From Bradyrhizobium ontarionense (GTDB taxonomy: Bacteria > Pseudomonadota > Alphaproteobacteria > Rhizobiales > Xanthobacteraceae): a stretch of 64,000 nucleotides of DNA. Within the stretch, counting starts at the first letter, position 1. Every line of letters starts with the position of its first letter. Both the position numbers and the translations under genes were made by a program. Positions 9,357 to 17,175 of this stretch are shown here, piece by piece. The stretch covers positions 5,022,001 to 5,086,000 of the forward strand of contig NZ_CP088156.1 of the NCBI RefSeq assembly GCF_021088345.1, read 5' to 3'. The notes beneath the pieces are model-generated. The model saw nothing but the letters and a program-made list of their open reading frames with translations. It was not told where the DNA came from and did no database searches.

Positions 9357-9770
9357 CTATACCCCGCCCAGCTTGCAGACATACTTCCACTCCTCCGGCG
9401 TCACCGGTTGCACAGAGAGCCGCGACTGCTTCACCAGCGCCATCTCCGACAGCGTCTTGTCGACCTTGATCGCGGCGAGCGTCACCGGGGTCTTGAACGC
9501 CTTGTGCGCCTTGATGTCGACGCAGACGAACTTGCCGGTCTTGTCGGTCGGATCGGGATAGGCTTCCTTGATGATCTCGGCGATGCCGACGATCTCCTTG
9601 CCCTCGTTGGAATGGTAGTAGAAGGCAAGGTCGCCCTTCTTCATCGCCACCAGGTTCTGCCGCGCCGTGTAGTTGCGCACACCGGTCCAGGCCTCGCCCT
9701 TCGCGCCCTTCCCCACCTGCTGGTCCCAGGACCATACCGAGGGTTCGGATTTCACCAGCCAGTAGTTCAT
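9357..9770 (-). CDS. EVE domain protein (PUA-like)
   Basis: A 137-residue single-domain protein that starts MNYWLVKSEPSVWSWDQ and contains GVRNYTARQNLVAMKKGDLAFYYHS, the EVE/YTH-like signature of proteins that bind modified bases. The aromatic cage residues (Trp15, the Tyr of RNYTARQN, the FYYH stretch) are present. In this order the protein is a common single-gene housekeeping product; related domains recognise methylated or hydroxymethylated cytosine or modified RNA. Its ligand here is unknown. Confidence 0.93.
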   Translation of the reverse strand: MNYWLVKSEPSVWSWDQQVGKGAKGEAWTGVRNYTARQNLVAMKKGDLAFYYHSNEGKEIVGIAEIIKEAYPDPTDKTGKFVCVDIKAHKAFKTPVTLAAIKVDKTLSEMALVKQSRLSVQPVTPEEWKYVCKLGGV

Positions 9771-9960
9771 GTGTGCAGAGTCCTATAGATCGCGGCAACG
9801 CCGGGCCACCGCGGCAACGCGTGGCGGGTTCGGCCGGATCAAAGAAGACGGGAGTGGCCGGGTCAATATCCTAAACCGCGCGCGTCGCGCTTTTGCCCAG
9901 CCATGACGTAAGGCCAATGCATATGGACGAGAGCAGGGAGGCGGTAGCGCCCCGCGGTCG

Positions 9961-10073
9961 TCCTTCGAGACGCGCGCCGGCGGCGCGCTCCTCAGGACGA
10001 GGTCTGAATTCTGGGCGAAATCCAAGACCCTCATGGGGGGAGCGCCGCTTGCGGCGCGTCTCGAAGCACGAGG
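9961..10073. repeat. Inverted pair of palindromic repeats in the EVE-gpsA gap
   Basis: CCTTCGAGACGCGCGCCGGC... at the left and ...GGAGCGCCGCTTGCGGCGCGTCTCGAAGCACGAGG at the right are near reverse complements, each with an internal GC hairpin. This is the REPIN layout and fills most of the 331-base gap between the EVE gene and gpsA. No gene is seen in the gap. Confidence 0.7.
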
Positions 10074-10101
10074 CCCGGCGACATACCCACGCGAAGCAGC
10101 C

Positions 10102-11082
10102 TCACTCCTCCGCCTTGAATGGCCGCAGCATCAGCGCCTCGATCGCGGCGTCGATCGTGACTGTGCCCGCCAGGATCGCGGCCACGGCCTGCGCCACCGG
10201 CATCTCGACGCCGCGTGACGCAGCGAGCTCGACCAGAACGGGCGCGGTGTATTGCCCCTCGGCGAGCTTGCCGGCGGGCAGCGGCTCGCCGCGGCCGAGC
10301 GCGAGGCCGGCGGCGAAGTTGCGCGACTGCGGACCGGCGCAGGACAGGATCAGATCGCCGAGGCCGGACAGGCCGGTCAGGGTCTCGCCGCGGGCACCAA
10401 AGGCGCGGCCGAGCCGCACCAGCTCGGCAAAGCCGCGCGTCGTGAGCGCCGCCAGCGCCGAGGCGCCGAGCTTGCGGCCGGCGACGATGCCGGCGGCGAT
10501 CGCCAGCACGTTCTTGGCGGCGCCGCCGATCTCGACGCCGCGCACGTCGGTCGAGTGATAGGGCCGGAAGGTCGGCGAGCCGAGAGCCTGCACGAGATCG
10601 GCAGCCAGCGCCTCGTCCTGGGCGGCGAGCGTGACCGCCGTGGGCAAGCCGCGGGCGACGTCATCGGCGAAGCTCGGCCCGGACAGGATCGCTGCCGTCG
10701 CGTGCGGTGCGGCCTCCGCGATGACCTCGGTCATGAATTTGTGGGTGCCGTGCTCGATGCCCTTGGCGCAGGCGACGACCGGCGTGCCGTCCGGGAGCAG
10801 CGGCGCCAGATGCATGACGGCGCCCCGCAGATGCTGCGCGGGCACGACGATGAGCACGGCGGCGGCACGGGCGGCCTGGGCGAGGTCGGCGGTGATACTG
10901 ATGCTGTCAGCGAGCGGAATGCCGGGCAGACGCGGGTTCTCGCGCGCGGCTGCGATGCGCGCCGCGTGGTCGGGGTCGCGGGCATAGAGCGTGACACCGC
11001 GGCCGGCACGCGCGGCGACAGCGGCGAGCGCGGTGCCCCACGCCCCGGCGCCGATGATGGAAATCGTTTGGAAGCGCGTCAT
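10102..11082 (-). CDS. gpsA: NAD(P)-dependent glycerol-3-phosphate dehydrogenase
   Basis: Makes sn-glycerol-3-phosphate from dihydroxyacetone phosphate for phospholipid synthesis, in the cytoplasm. The 326 residues start with an NAD-binding [12 protein letters not shown] loop. [24 protein letters not shown] and the catalytic-lysine region [14 protein letters not shown] follow. [12 protein letters not shown] and SRN are the substrate-domain motifs. The ATG at 11082 is preferred over the GTG one codon upstream. It lies downstream of tsaD on the same strand, a pairing common in Rhizobiales, with a 235-base repeat-filled gap between them. Confidence 0.97.
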   Translation of the reverse strand: MTRFQTISIIGAGAWGTALAAVAARAGRGVTLYARDPDHAARIAAARENPRLPGIPLADSISITADLAQAARAAAVLIVVPAQHLRGAVMHLAPLLPDGTPVVACAKGIEHGTHKFMTEVIAEAAPHATAAILSGPSFADDVARGLPTAVTLAAQDEALAADLVQALGSPTFRPYHSTDVRGVEIGGAAKNVLAIAAGIVAGRKLGASALAALTTRGFAELVRLGRAFGARGETLTGLSGLGDLILSCAGPQSRNFAAGLALGRGEPLPAGKLAEGQYTAPVLVELAASRGVEMPVAQAVAAILAGTVTIDAAIEALMLRPFKAEE

Positions 11083-11099
11083 CACCCCACGCTCAACTG

Positions 11100-11275
11100 C
11101 GCTCCCTCTCCCCGTTCTTCACGGGGAGAGGGTTGGGGTGAGGGGCACACGCACGGGTGGTGTTCGTGGTGAGACCTGTACCCCCTCACCCGGATTGCAT
11201 CTGGCGATGCAATCCGACCTCTCAGCGCGAGCGAAGCTTGTCGCGCCCCCGCAGGCGGGGAGAGGTTGAAGAGTG
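11100..11275. repeat. Composite palindromic repeat between tsaD and gpsA
   Basis: Contains the hairpin CTCTCCCCGTTCTTCACGGGGAGAG, then GGATTGCATCTGGCGATGCAATCC, then the CGCCCCCGCAGGCGGGGAGAGG half. These GC-rich modules (hairpins with CTCTCC/GGAGAG ends) resemble dispersed Rhizobiales repeats. The element accounts for the whole intergenic gap. Confidence 0.65.
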
Positions 11276-11317
11276 CCCCGCTTGCGAGTGACGATTGAGG
11301 AAACAGCTTACCCACTC

Positions 11318-12409
11318 TCAAAACCCCGCGCGCGTCTTCGCGAACTTGCCGGGCACGCTGGCGTTGGCATCGAGCAGCCAGCGCGCGCGTGGCGCGGCGT
11401 CCATGCCGTCGACGAGACCGAGCGCCAGCCGCTCCAGTCCGGCCCACGCGATCATCGCGCCGTTGTCGGTGCACAGCGCCGGCGGCGGCATGATCAACCG
11501 GGTGCCGGCATTCTGCGCGACCGTATCGAGCGCACCGCGGATCGCCTGATTCGCCGCGACACCGCCGGCGGCGACCAGCGCGGTCGGCGCGCCGAAGCGC
11601 TGCTTGAACAGATCGAGGCCGACGCGCAGCCGGTCGGCGGTCGAATCGAGCACCGCCGCCTGGAAGCTGGCGCAGAGATCGGCGATGTCCTGCTCGCTGA
11701 TCTGATCGAGCCGGCCGATCTCGTTGCGCACGGCCGTCTTCAGGCCGGACAGCGAGAAATTGGCATCGCTGCGGCCCTGCATCGGACGCGGAAAGGCAAA
11801 GCGCTCGGTGTCGCCGTTGCGCGCCGCCTGCTCGACCTGCGGGCCGCCCGGATAGGGCAGGCCCAGCATCTTGGCGACCTTGTCGAACGCCTCGCCCATG
11901 GCGTCGTCGACGGTGGTCCCGAGCCGCACATAGTCGCCGACCCCGGCGACCGCGACGATCTGGGTGTGGCCGCCCGAGGCCAGGAACAGGCAGTAGGGGA
12001 AGTCGATTGCATCGGTGAGGCGCGGGGTCAGCGCATGGGCTTCGAGATGGTTGACCGCGATCAGCGGGGTGTTGTGCACCATCGCAATGGCTTTTGCCGT
12101 CGTAAGGCCGACGATGACGCCGCCGATCAGGCCCGGCCCCGCCGCCGCTGCGATACCGCCGAGCTCGGCATAGTCGATGCCAGCTTCGCGCATCGCGGCG
12201 TCGATGAGATGATCGAGCATGTCGACATGGGCACGCGCCGCGATCTCGGGAACCACGCCGCCATAGATGGCATGCTCGTCGGTCTGCGAGCGCACCACAT
12301 TGGAGAGGATCTGCCCCTTGCCGTCGGAATCGCGCGTGACCACGGCCGCGGCGGTCTCGTCGCAGGTGGTCTCGATGCCCAGCACCAGCGTTTTCGAATC
12401 GTTACCCAA
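11318..12409 (-). CDS. tsaD: tRNA N6-adenosine threonylcarbamoyltransferase TsaD
   Basis: Transfers threonylcarbamoyl to A37 of ANN-decoding tRNAs (t6A). ASKHA-fold metalloprotein of 363 residues starting [23 protein letters not shown]. The metal-binding HxxxH lies in [10 protein letters not shown]. Other marks are [14 protein letters not shown] and [10 protein letters not shown]. No ATG lies near the conserved start; the TTG at 12409 is chosen because GAAGGG sits six bases upstream of it. A longer frame upstream is open but not TsaD-like. Divergent from hemD with a 115-base gap. Confidence 0.95.
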   Translation of the reverse strand: MGNDSKTLVLGIETTCDETAAAVVTRDSDGKGQILSNVVRSQTDEHAIYGGVVPEIAARAHVDMLDHLIDAAMREAGIDYAELGGIAAAAGPGLIGGVIVGLTTAKAIAMVHNTPLIAVNHLEAHALTPRLTDAIDFPYCLFLASGGHTQIVAVAGVGDYVRLGTTVDDAMGEAFDKVAKMLGLPYPGGPQVEQAARNGDTERFAFPRPMQGRSDANFSLSGLKTAVRNEIGRLDQISEQDIADLCASFQAAVLDSTADRLRVGLDLFKQRFGAPTALVAAGGVAANQAIRGALDTVAQNAGTRLIMPPPALCTDNGAMIAWAGLERLALGLVDGMDAAPRARWLLDANASVPGKFAKTRAGF

Positions 12410-12524
12410 TCTCAACCCTTCGGCTATTATGAGTGCGCGGAACCGCCTAACACCACGAGGTCGCCAGGTGCAATCTTTCGTCCGTTGCAGCCGGGCCGAT
12501 CCGTATTCGACGGGAGCATAGCAC

Positions 12525-13262
12525 ATGGCCGTGCTCGTGACCCGTCCCGCCCCCGACAATGAACGGACCGCGACCGCGTTGCGCGCGCGCGGCTTCGACG
12601 TGCTGCTGGCGCCGATGCTGCGCTTCGAGCCGGTCGCCCTGCCTGACGACGCGGGCCACGACGCCGCAGCCGTCATCGCGACGTCGTCGAACGCGCTGCG
12701 TGCGGCGGCGCCGCAGCTCGCGGGTTCCGCGCTGCTCGACCGGCCGCTGTTTGCGGTCGGCGATCACACCGCGAGCGCGGCGCGCGCGGCCAAATTCACC
12801 CAGATCATCTCTGCCGACGGCGACGCGGCGGCATTGCGCGCGGTCATCATGGAGAGCGTCGCGACCGGTCTCATTGAAGCGCGCGCGACATTGCTCTATC
12901 TCGCCGGCGCCGACATCTCGCGCGATCTCGCCTCCGAGCTCGCCGAACGTGGCTTCGACGTGATCACGCAGACAGTCTATCGCATGGCGCAGGTCACGAC
13001 GTTGCCGCGCCAGGTCTGCGAGGCGTTTGCGGCGAGCGCGATCGACGCGGTGCTGCACTATTCGCGGCGAAGTGCCGCGGCCTTCGTGGCAGCCTCGCGG
13101 GCCGACGGCGTCGAAATCTCGGCGCTGGCGGTGCCGCATTGCTGCATGTCGGCCAATGTCGCCGAGCTGCTGCGCGAAGCCGGCGCGACCCAGGTCACAA
13201 TCGCGGCGCATCCGGATGAAAACGACATGCTGGAGGGGCTGGCTCGTGCGCTACGGTCGTGA
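12525..13262 (+). CDS. hemD: Uroporphyrinogen-III synthase
   Basis: Cyclises hydroxymethylbilane to uroporphyrinogen III in heme, siroheme and cobalamin synthesis. The 245-residue length and two-lobed arrangement fit HemD. Marks include [21 protein letters not shown] at the N-terminus, the [12 protein letters not shown] segment and the [12 protein letters not shown] motif in the C-terminal lobe. HemD is poorly conserved, so the call rests on these and on the context with mitofilin and hemY downstream. In many alphaproteobacteria hemC lies between tsaD and hemD; here there is no room for it. Confidence 0.9.
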   Translation: MAVLVTRPAPDNERTATALRARGFDVLLAPMLRFEPVALPDDAGHDAAAVIATSSNALRAAAPQLAGSALLDRPLFAVGDHTASAARAAKFTQIISADGDAAALRAVIMESVATGLIEARATLLYLAGADISRDLASELAERGFDVITQTVYRMAQVTTLPRQVCEAFAASAIDAVLHYSRRSAAAFVAASRADGVEISALAVPHCCMSANVAELLREAGATQVTIAAHPDENDMLEGLARALRS

Positions 13263-13312
13263 ATGGCGTAAGAGGGCCTGCTCAATCTTGCCTCAGCCAG
13301 GGAACTTGCACC

Positions 13313-14617
13313 ATGGTCGATGAACCCGACACCGCTGCACCGGCCTCCGATACCGGGCGGCCGAAACGGCCGCCGCCGACCATCGATCTCGAGCCGACCT
13401 CGCGCGAGGAGCGCCCAACCGCCGCCGAGAGCGCAGCCGAGCGGCCGACCGCCTCGCCGTGGTCCGCCCCGGCCACTGCAATGGCCGAAGGATCGTCGGA
13501 TACGGCGAACGAATCGCACCCCCATACGGCGCCCGACCCCGACCCGGTCACGGCCGCCGGAGAGACTGCCGATGAGACGGTCGCCGCCGCCGAGCGGCCG
13601 CGCATGGATGCGCCGCCCCCGTCCCGCCCGGTGTCGCGGCCGGTGTCGCCCTGGATCATCGCACCGTTCTCCGGCGCGGCGGCGGCGGCGCTCGTGATCG
13701 GTGTCGGCTGGATGCTCGGCTGGCCGCAGGTCGTGCCACCCTCGGCCACGCCGCCGCTGGCATCGGCCGTCGACGACCTCACATCCCGTGTCGCCGGGCT
13801 GGAGCAGCGCATCGGCAAGCCGGATAGCGCCATCACCGGCCGGCTCGACGCCACCGACAAGGCGATCGCCGCGGTGCGGAGCGATGTCGCCGGCTTGCGC
13901 GCGCAGTCCGACAAGACCGTGGCCGCCCTCAACGACGTCAAGGCGCAGCCGCGCGACGGCAGCGCGCCGGCGCCGGCAACCGAACCGGTCGACCTGTCCG
14001 GCCTCACCGCCCGCATCGATGCGCTGGAGCGTGCCAGCAAGAGCCAGAGCGCGGCGCTGGAGAGCCGTAAGATTGCGGACGCCAAGCCCGCCGACGATGC
14101 GCCGCTGCGGCGCGTGGTCGCCGCCACGCTGCTCGATGTCGCCGTTCGCCACGGTGATCCCTATGGAGCGGCGCTGACGACGGCGAAATCGCTGGCGCCT
14201 GATGCCGGCGCGCTGAAGTCGCTGGACGGCTTTGCCGCGACCGGCGTGCCGAGCCCGGCGGCGCTCAGCCGCGAGCTCCTCACCATCGTGCCGAAGCTGA
14301 CGCCGCCGCCGGCCGACGGCGCCATCACGGGCACCTCGATCGTCGACAAGCTGTCGGCCGGTGCCGCGCGGCTGGTCAAGGTCGAGCGCACCGACGGCGT
14401 GGGCACCGACCGCGGCGCGGTCGTGGCGCGGATCACCGCAGCCGCGCTGCGCAATGATTTCTCCGAGGCCCGGCGCGAGCTGAAGGGATTGTCGCCTGAG
14501 GATCGCGCGCCGGCCAAAGACTGGCTCGAGAGAGCCGATGCCCGCGACGCCGCGCTGTCAGCCTCCCGCAAATTCGCCGACGATGCGATGACCGCGCTCG
14601 CCAAACCCGCGCAATAG
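13313..14617 (+). CDS. Mitofilin-like inner membrane protein (COG4223)
   Basis: The first ~110 residues are Pro/Ala/Glu-rich and disordered. One membrane helix follows (WIIAPFSGAAAAALVIGVGWMLG, about 122-145). Then comes a predicted coiled-coil periplasmic region (DLTSRVAGLEQRIG..LNDVKAQ) and a C-terminal helical domain ending REL..LSPEDRAPAKDWLERADARDAAL, the bacterial mitofilin/Mic60 signature. Alphaproteobacterial Mic60 shapes intracytoplasmic membranes and is almost always encoded between hemD and hemY, as here. Start at 13313 is chosen because the upstream in-frame codons continue the hemD gap and lack similarity. The protein is 434 residues. Confidence 0.88.
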   Translation: MVDEPDTAAPASDTGRPKRPPPTIDLEPTSREERPTAAESAAERPTASPWSAPATAMAEGSSDTANESHPHTAPDPDPVTAAGETADETVAAAERPRMDAPPPSRPVSRPVSPWIIAPFSGAAAAALVIGVGWMLGWPQVVPPSATPPLASAVDDLTSRVAGLEQRIGKPDSAITGRLDATDKAIAAVRSDVAGLRAQSDKTVAALNDVKAQPRDGSAPAPATEPVDLSGLTARIDALERASKSQSAALESRKIADAKPADDAPLRRVVAATLLDVAVRHGDPYGAALTTAKSLAPDAGALKSLDGFAATGVPSPAALSRELLTIVPKLTPPPADGAITGTSIVDKLSAGAARLVKVERTDGVGTDRGAVVARITAAALRNDFSEARRELKGLSPEDRAPAKDWLERADARDAALSASRKFADDAMTALAKPAQ

Positions 14618-14624
14618 GACGCCC

Positions 14625-16544
14625 ATGTTCCGGATCGTAGTCTTCCTCATCCTGGTCGGGCTCGCCGCCGCCGGCGCCACCTGGGTCGCCGAGCAGACCG
14701 GCGACGTCGTGCTGAACTGGGGACCCTGGCGGATCGCGATGACCCTGCCGGTGTTCGTGCTCGCGCTCGGCCTCTCCATCGCCGCCTGCGTGCTGGTGTG
14801 GAACCTGATCAGCGCGCTGCTGCGCGCGCCCGGCCGCATCCGCAAGCATCACCGCGCCCGCCGTCATCAGCGCGGGCGGCACGCCATCACCCACGGCCTG
14901 CTCGCGATCGGCCATGGCGATTCGACCGCGGCGCGCCAGCATGCCGACGTCGCGAAACGGCTGGCCGGGGACGATCCGCTGACGCTGCTCCTGCATGCGC
15001 AGGCGGCGCAGCTCGAGGGCGACCGCGCGGGCGCGCAGCGCGCGTTCCGCGCGATGGCCGCGCGTCACGATACGAGGCTGCTCGGACTGCGCGGGCTGTT
15101 CATCGAGGCGCAGCGCGCCGATGACGCGATGGCTGCGGTGGTCATCGCCGACGAGGCGCTCAGGCTCGCGCCCAACGCGACCTGGGCCTCGCATGCGGTG
15201 CTCGGCTTCCGCTGCGCGCAGGGCGACTGGAACGGCGCGCTGGCGATCCTCGACGGCAACTACACCGCCGGCCTGCTCGACAAGCCGACCTACCGGCGCC
15301 AGCGCGGCGTGCTGCTGACCGCGCGCGCCATCGCGCTGGAGACCGAGAACCGCGACCTCGCGCGGTCGAGCGCGATGGAGGCGGTGAAGCTGGCACCGAC
15401 GCTGGTGCCGGCGGCCGTGCTGGCCGCGAAATTCGAGAGCGAGGCGCACCAGGTGCGGCGCGCGATGAAGATCATCGAGGCGGCCTGGGCGTCCTGCCCG
15501 CACCCCGATCTCGCCGACGCCTATGCCCATGTGCGGCTCGGCGATTCGGCGCGGCAGCGGCTGGCGCGGATCGAGAACCTCGCAGGCCGCACGCCGGGGC
15601 ATGTCGAAGGCGCGCTGGCGCTGGCCCGCGCGGCCATCGACGCCGCCGAGTTCAGCCGGGCCCGCGAGGCGCTGGCGCCGTTCACGGATGAGCCGACCCA
15701 GCGCGTGGCGATGCTGATGGCCGAGCTGGAGCGCACCGAGCATGGCGACGCCGGCAAGGCGCGCGAATGGACCTTGCGGGCGGTGCGTGCCCGCCACGAT
15801 CCGGCCTGGACCGCGGACGGCTATGTCAGCGACCACTGGCGGCCGGTCTCGCCGGTCACCGGCCGGCTCGACGCATTCCAGTGGCAGACGCCGGTCGCGA
15901 GCCTGCCGTCGGAGCGCAACAGCGTGATCGAGAGCTCGGCCTTCGCCGAGGCCATGCTGGCGCCGCCGAGCCGGCCGGCCATTGCCGAAGGGCTCGTCGA
16001 GCCGCCGCGCGAGGCCGCCAGCCAGGCGATCGTGATCACGCCGGCCTTGCAGGACAATGTTCCGCAGCGCTCCATCGACGCCGTCCCGCCCGAACCACAG
16101 CTCCAAAAGGCTGTTGAAGAGGCGGTGGACAACCCTGTCGACAAGCCGGTGGATAGCGCTGTTGAAAACGCTGGGGACGGCAGGCTGATCGAGGCGGCGG
16201 TGATCACCCCCGCCGCGCCTGCGGCCGAACCGGCGCCACCGCTGCAGGCCGCGGCCCCCAGCGAGCCCGAATCGCTCGAAGCGGACACCGAAGCCGAGCT
16301 GGACACGGGGGCCGCGAAGCCGGCCGAAACGGCCGCCACCGCAGCGACGCCGCTGTTCCGGACCCGCAACGATCTCGGCCGGCCGCCGGAGGGGCCTGTT
16401 CCGGCGATCGTCCCGATCATGCGGCCCCCGGACGATCCAGGCGTCGACGACGATGAGCAGCCGCGCGACGAATTCGCCGAGCAGATCGCCCCCAAGGCCC
16501 AGGCCGGCGGCTGGCGCGGGTTCTGGTCGCGTTTCGGCAGCTGA
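14625..16544 (+). CDS. hemY: Heme biosynthesis-associated TPR protein HemY
   Basis: Inner-membrane protein of 639 residues with two N-terminal helices (about 1-22 and 40-65) forming the HemY_N domain, followed by tetratricopeptide repeats from about residue 95 to 420. The family mark WGPWRIAMTLPVFVLALGL lies in the first region. The last ~200 residues are acidic and Ala/Pro-rich without clear domains. It starts seven bases after the mitofilin stop, so the two are co-transcribed. HemY of this type (not protoporphyrinogen oxidase) has an unsettled role in late tetrapyrrole synthesis or envelope organisation. Confidence 0.92.
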   Translation: MFRIVVFLILVGLAAAGATWVAEQTGDVVLNWGPWRIAMTLPVFVLALGLSIAACVLVWNLISALLRAPGRIRKHHRARRHQRGRHAITHGLLAIGHGDSTAARQHADVAKRLAGDDPLTLLLHAQAAQLEGDRAGAQRAFRAMAARHDTRLLGLRGLFIEAQRADDAMAAVVIADEALRLAPNATWASHAVLGFRCAQGDWNGALAILDGNYTAGLLDKPTYRRQRGVLLTARAIALETENRDLARSSAMEAVKLAPTLVPAAVLAAKFESEAHQVRRAMKIIEAAWASCPHPDLADAYAHVRLGDSARQRLARIENLAGRTPGHVEGALALARAAIDAAEFSRAREALAPFTDEPTQRVAMLMAELERTEHGDAGKAREWTLRAVRARHDPAWTADGYVSDHWRPVSPVTGRLDAFQWQTPVASLPSERNSVIESSAFAEAMLAPPSRPAIAEGLVEPPREAASQAIVITPALQDNVPQRSIDAVPPEPQLQKAVEEAVDNPVDKPVDSAVENAGDGRLIEAAVITPAAPAAEPAPPLQAAAPSEPESLEADTEAELDTGAAKPAETAATAATPLFRTRNDLGRPPEGPVPAIVPIMRPPDDPGVDDDEQPRDEFAEQIAPKAQAGGWRGFWSRFGS

Positions 16545-16701
16545 CGGCGGCGACGGCCATTCGATCCGGCCGCACGGCCGGTGAAATCGCGCTCCGTCGG
16601 GCTGGACGCTCCGGGTTGTCCTTGCCAACCGGCCGTTCGCCCGATATCAGGAGCGCGATTGCGTGGTCCGGCGTCGAGCCGGACGCGCGCTGTTCCGGTT
16701 C

Positions 16702-16777
16702 GCCGCAATAGCTCAGCTGGTAGAGCACGTCATTCGTAATGACGGGGTCGGGGGTTCGAGTCCCTCTTGCGGCACCA
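16702..16777 (+). tRNA. tRNA-Thr (CGT anticodon)
   Basis: A 76-base cloverleaf: acceptor GCCGCAA/TTGCGGC, D arm AGCTCAGCTGGTAGAGC, anticodon stem CGTCA/TGACG enclosing TTCGTAA with anticodon CGT (reads ACG), T arm GGGGGTTCGAGTCCCTC, and encoded CCA end. It lies 157 bases after hemY. Confidence 0.97.
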
Positions 16778-17175
16778 GCAGTTCTTCCCAGGTCCTCTCC
16801 CGACATTTGCCTTCGGATGCAATCGTCGCAGCCGGCACCCCGTCGCGCGGCGCATGCGAAGTTGCACGCGCTCTTGGAATCAGAATCGTCCAGCACGGCA
16901 ACCTCGCCCGGGCCTCGGCTCACGGCCCGACAGTCTCATCGCTCGCCTCAGATCGGAAAACCCAAGAAGTTTTCCCGGCGCGCATGCGTTGCGCAGCCCC
17001 CCGTAGAACTACTGAGAAAATCTGCGCCGCGTTGCCTATTTCCCGGCATTGGACGCCGCCACGTAATACGCACGTAACCGTATTCGGCATTCCGGCTGCG
17101 GCGACGGACCGCCTTTAACTCTACCCCAACAGCCAACCTCAAGGATTTCCCGAACGATCGACCGTTCTGGGAATC
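16778..17175. other. Gene-free gap, nothing recognised
   Basis: About 400 bases between tRNA-Thr and the GGDEF-EAL gene. No credible gene, hairpin terminator or repeat pair was seen on either strand. The promoter of the downstream receptor gene probably lies here. No integrase or direct tRNA-end repeat was found, so the tRNA does not look like a used attachment site. Confidence 0.5.

Noticed and set aside
12410..12676. Upstream ATG for tsaD giving a 452-residue protein
   Set aside because: The extra residues are Arg/Ser-rich, overlap hemD, and are unlike TsaD.
14433..16628. Long minus-strand frame opposite hemY
   Set aside because: An antisense shadow of a well-supported gene in GC-rich DNA.
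16702..16777. tRNA-Thr as a mobile-element attachment site
   Set aside because: No integrase and no direct repeat of the tRNA end were found downstream.
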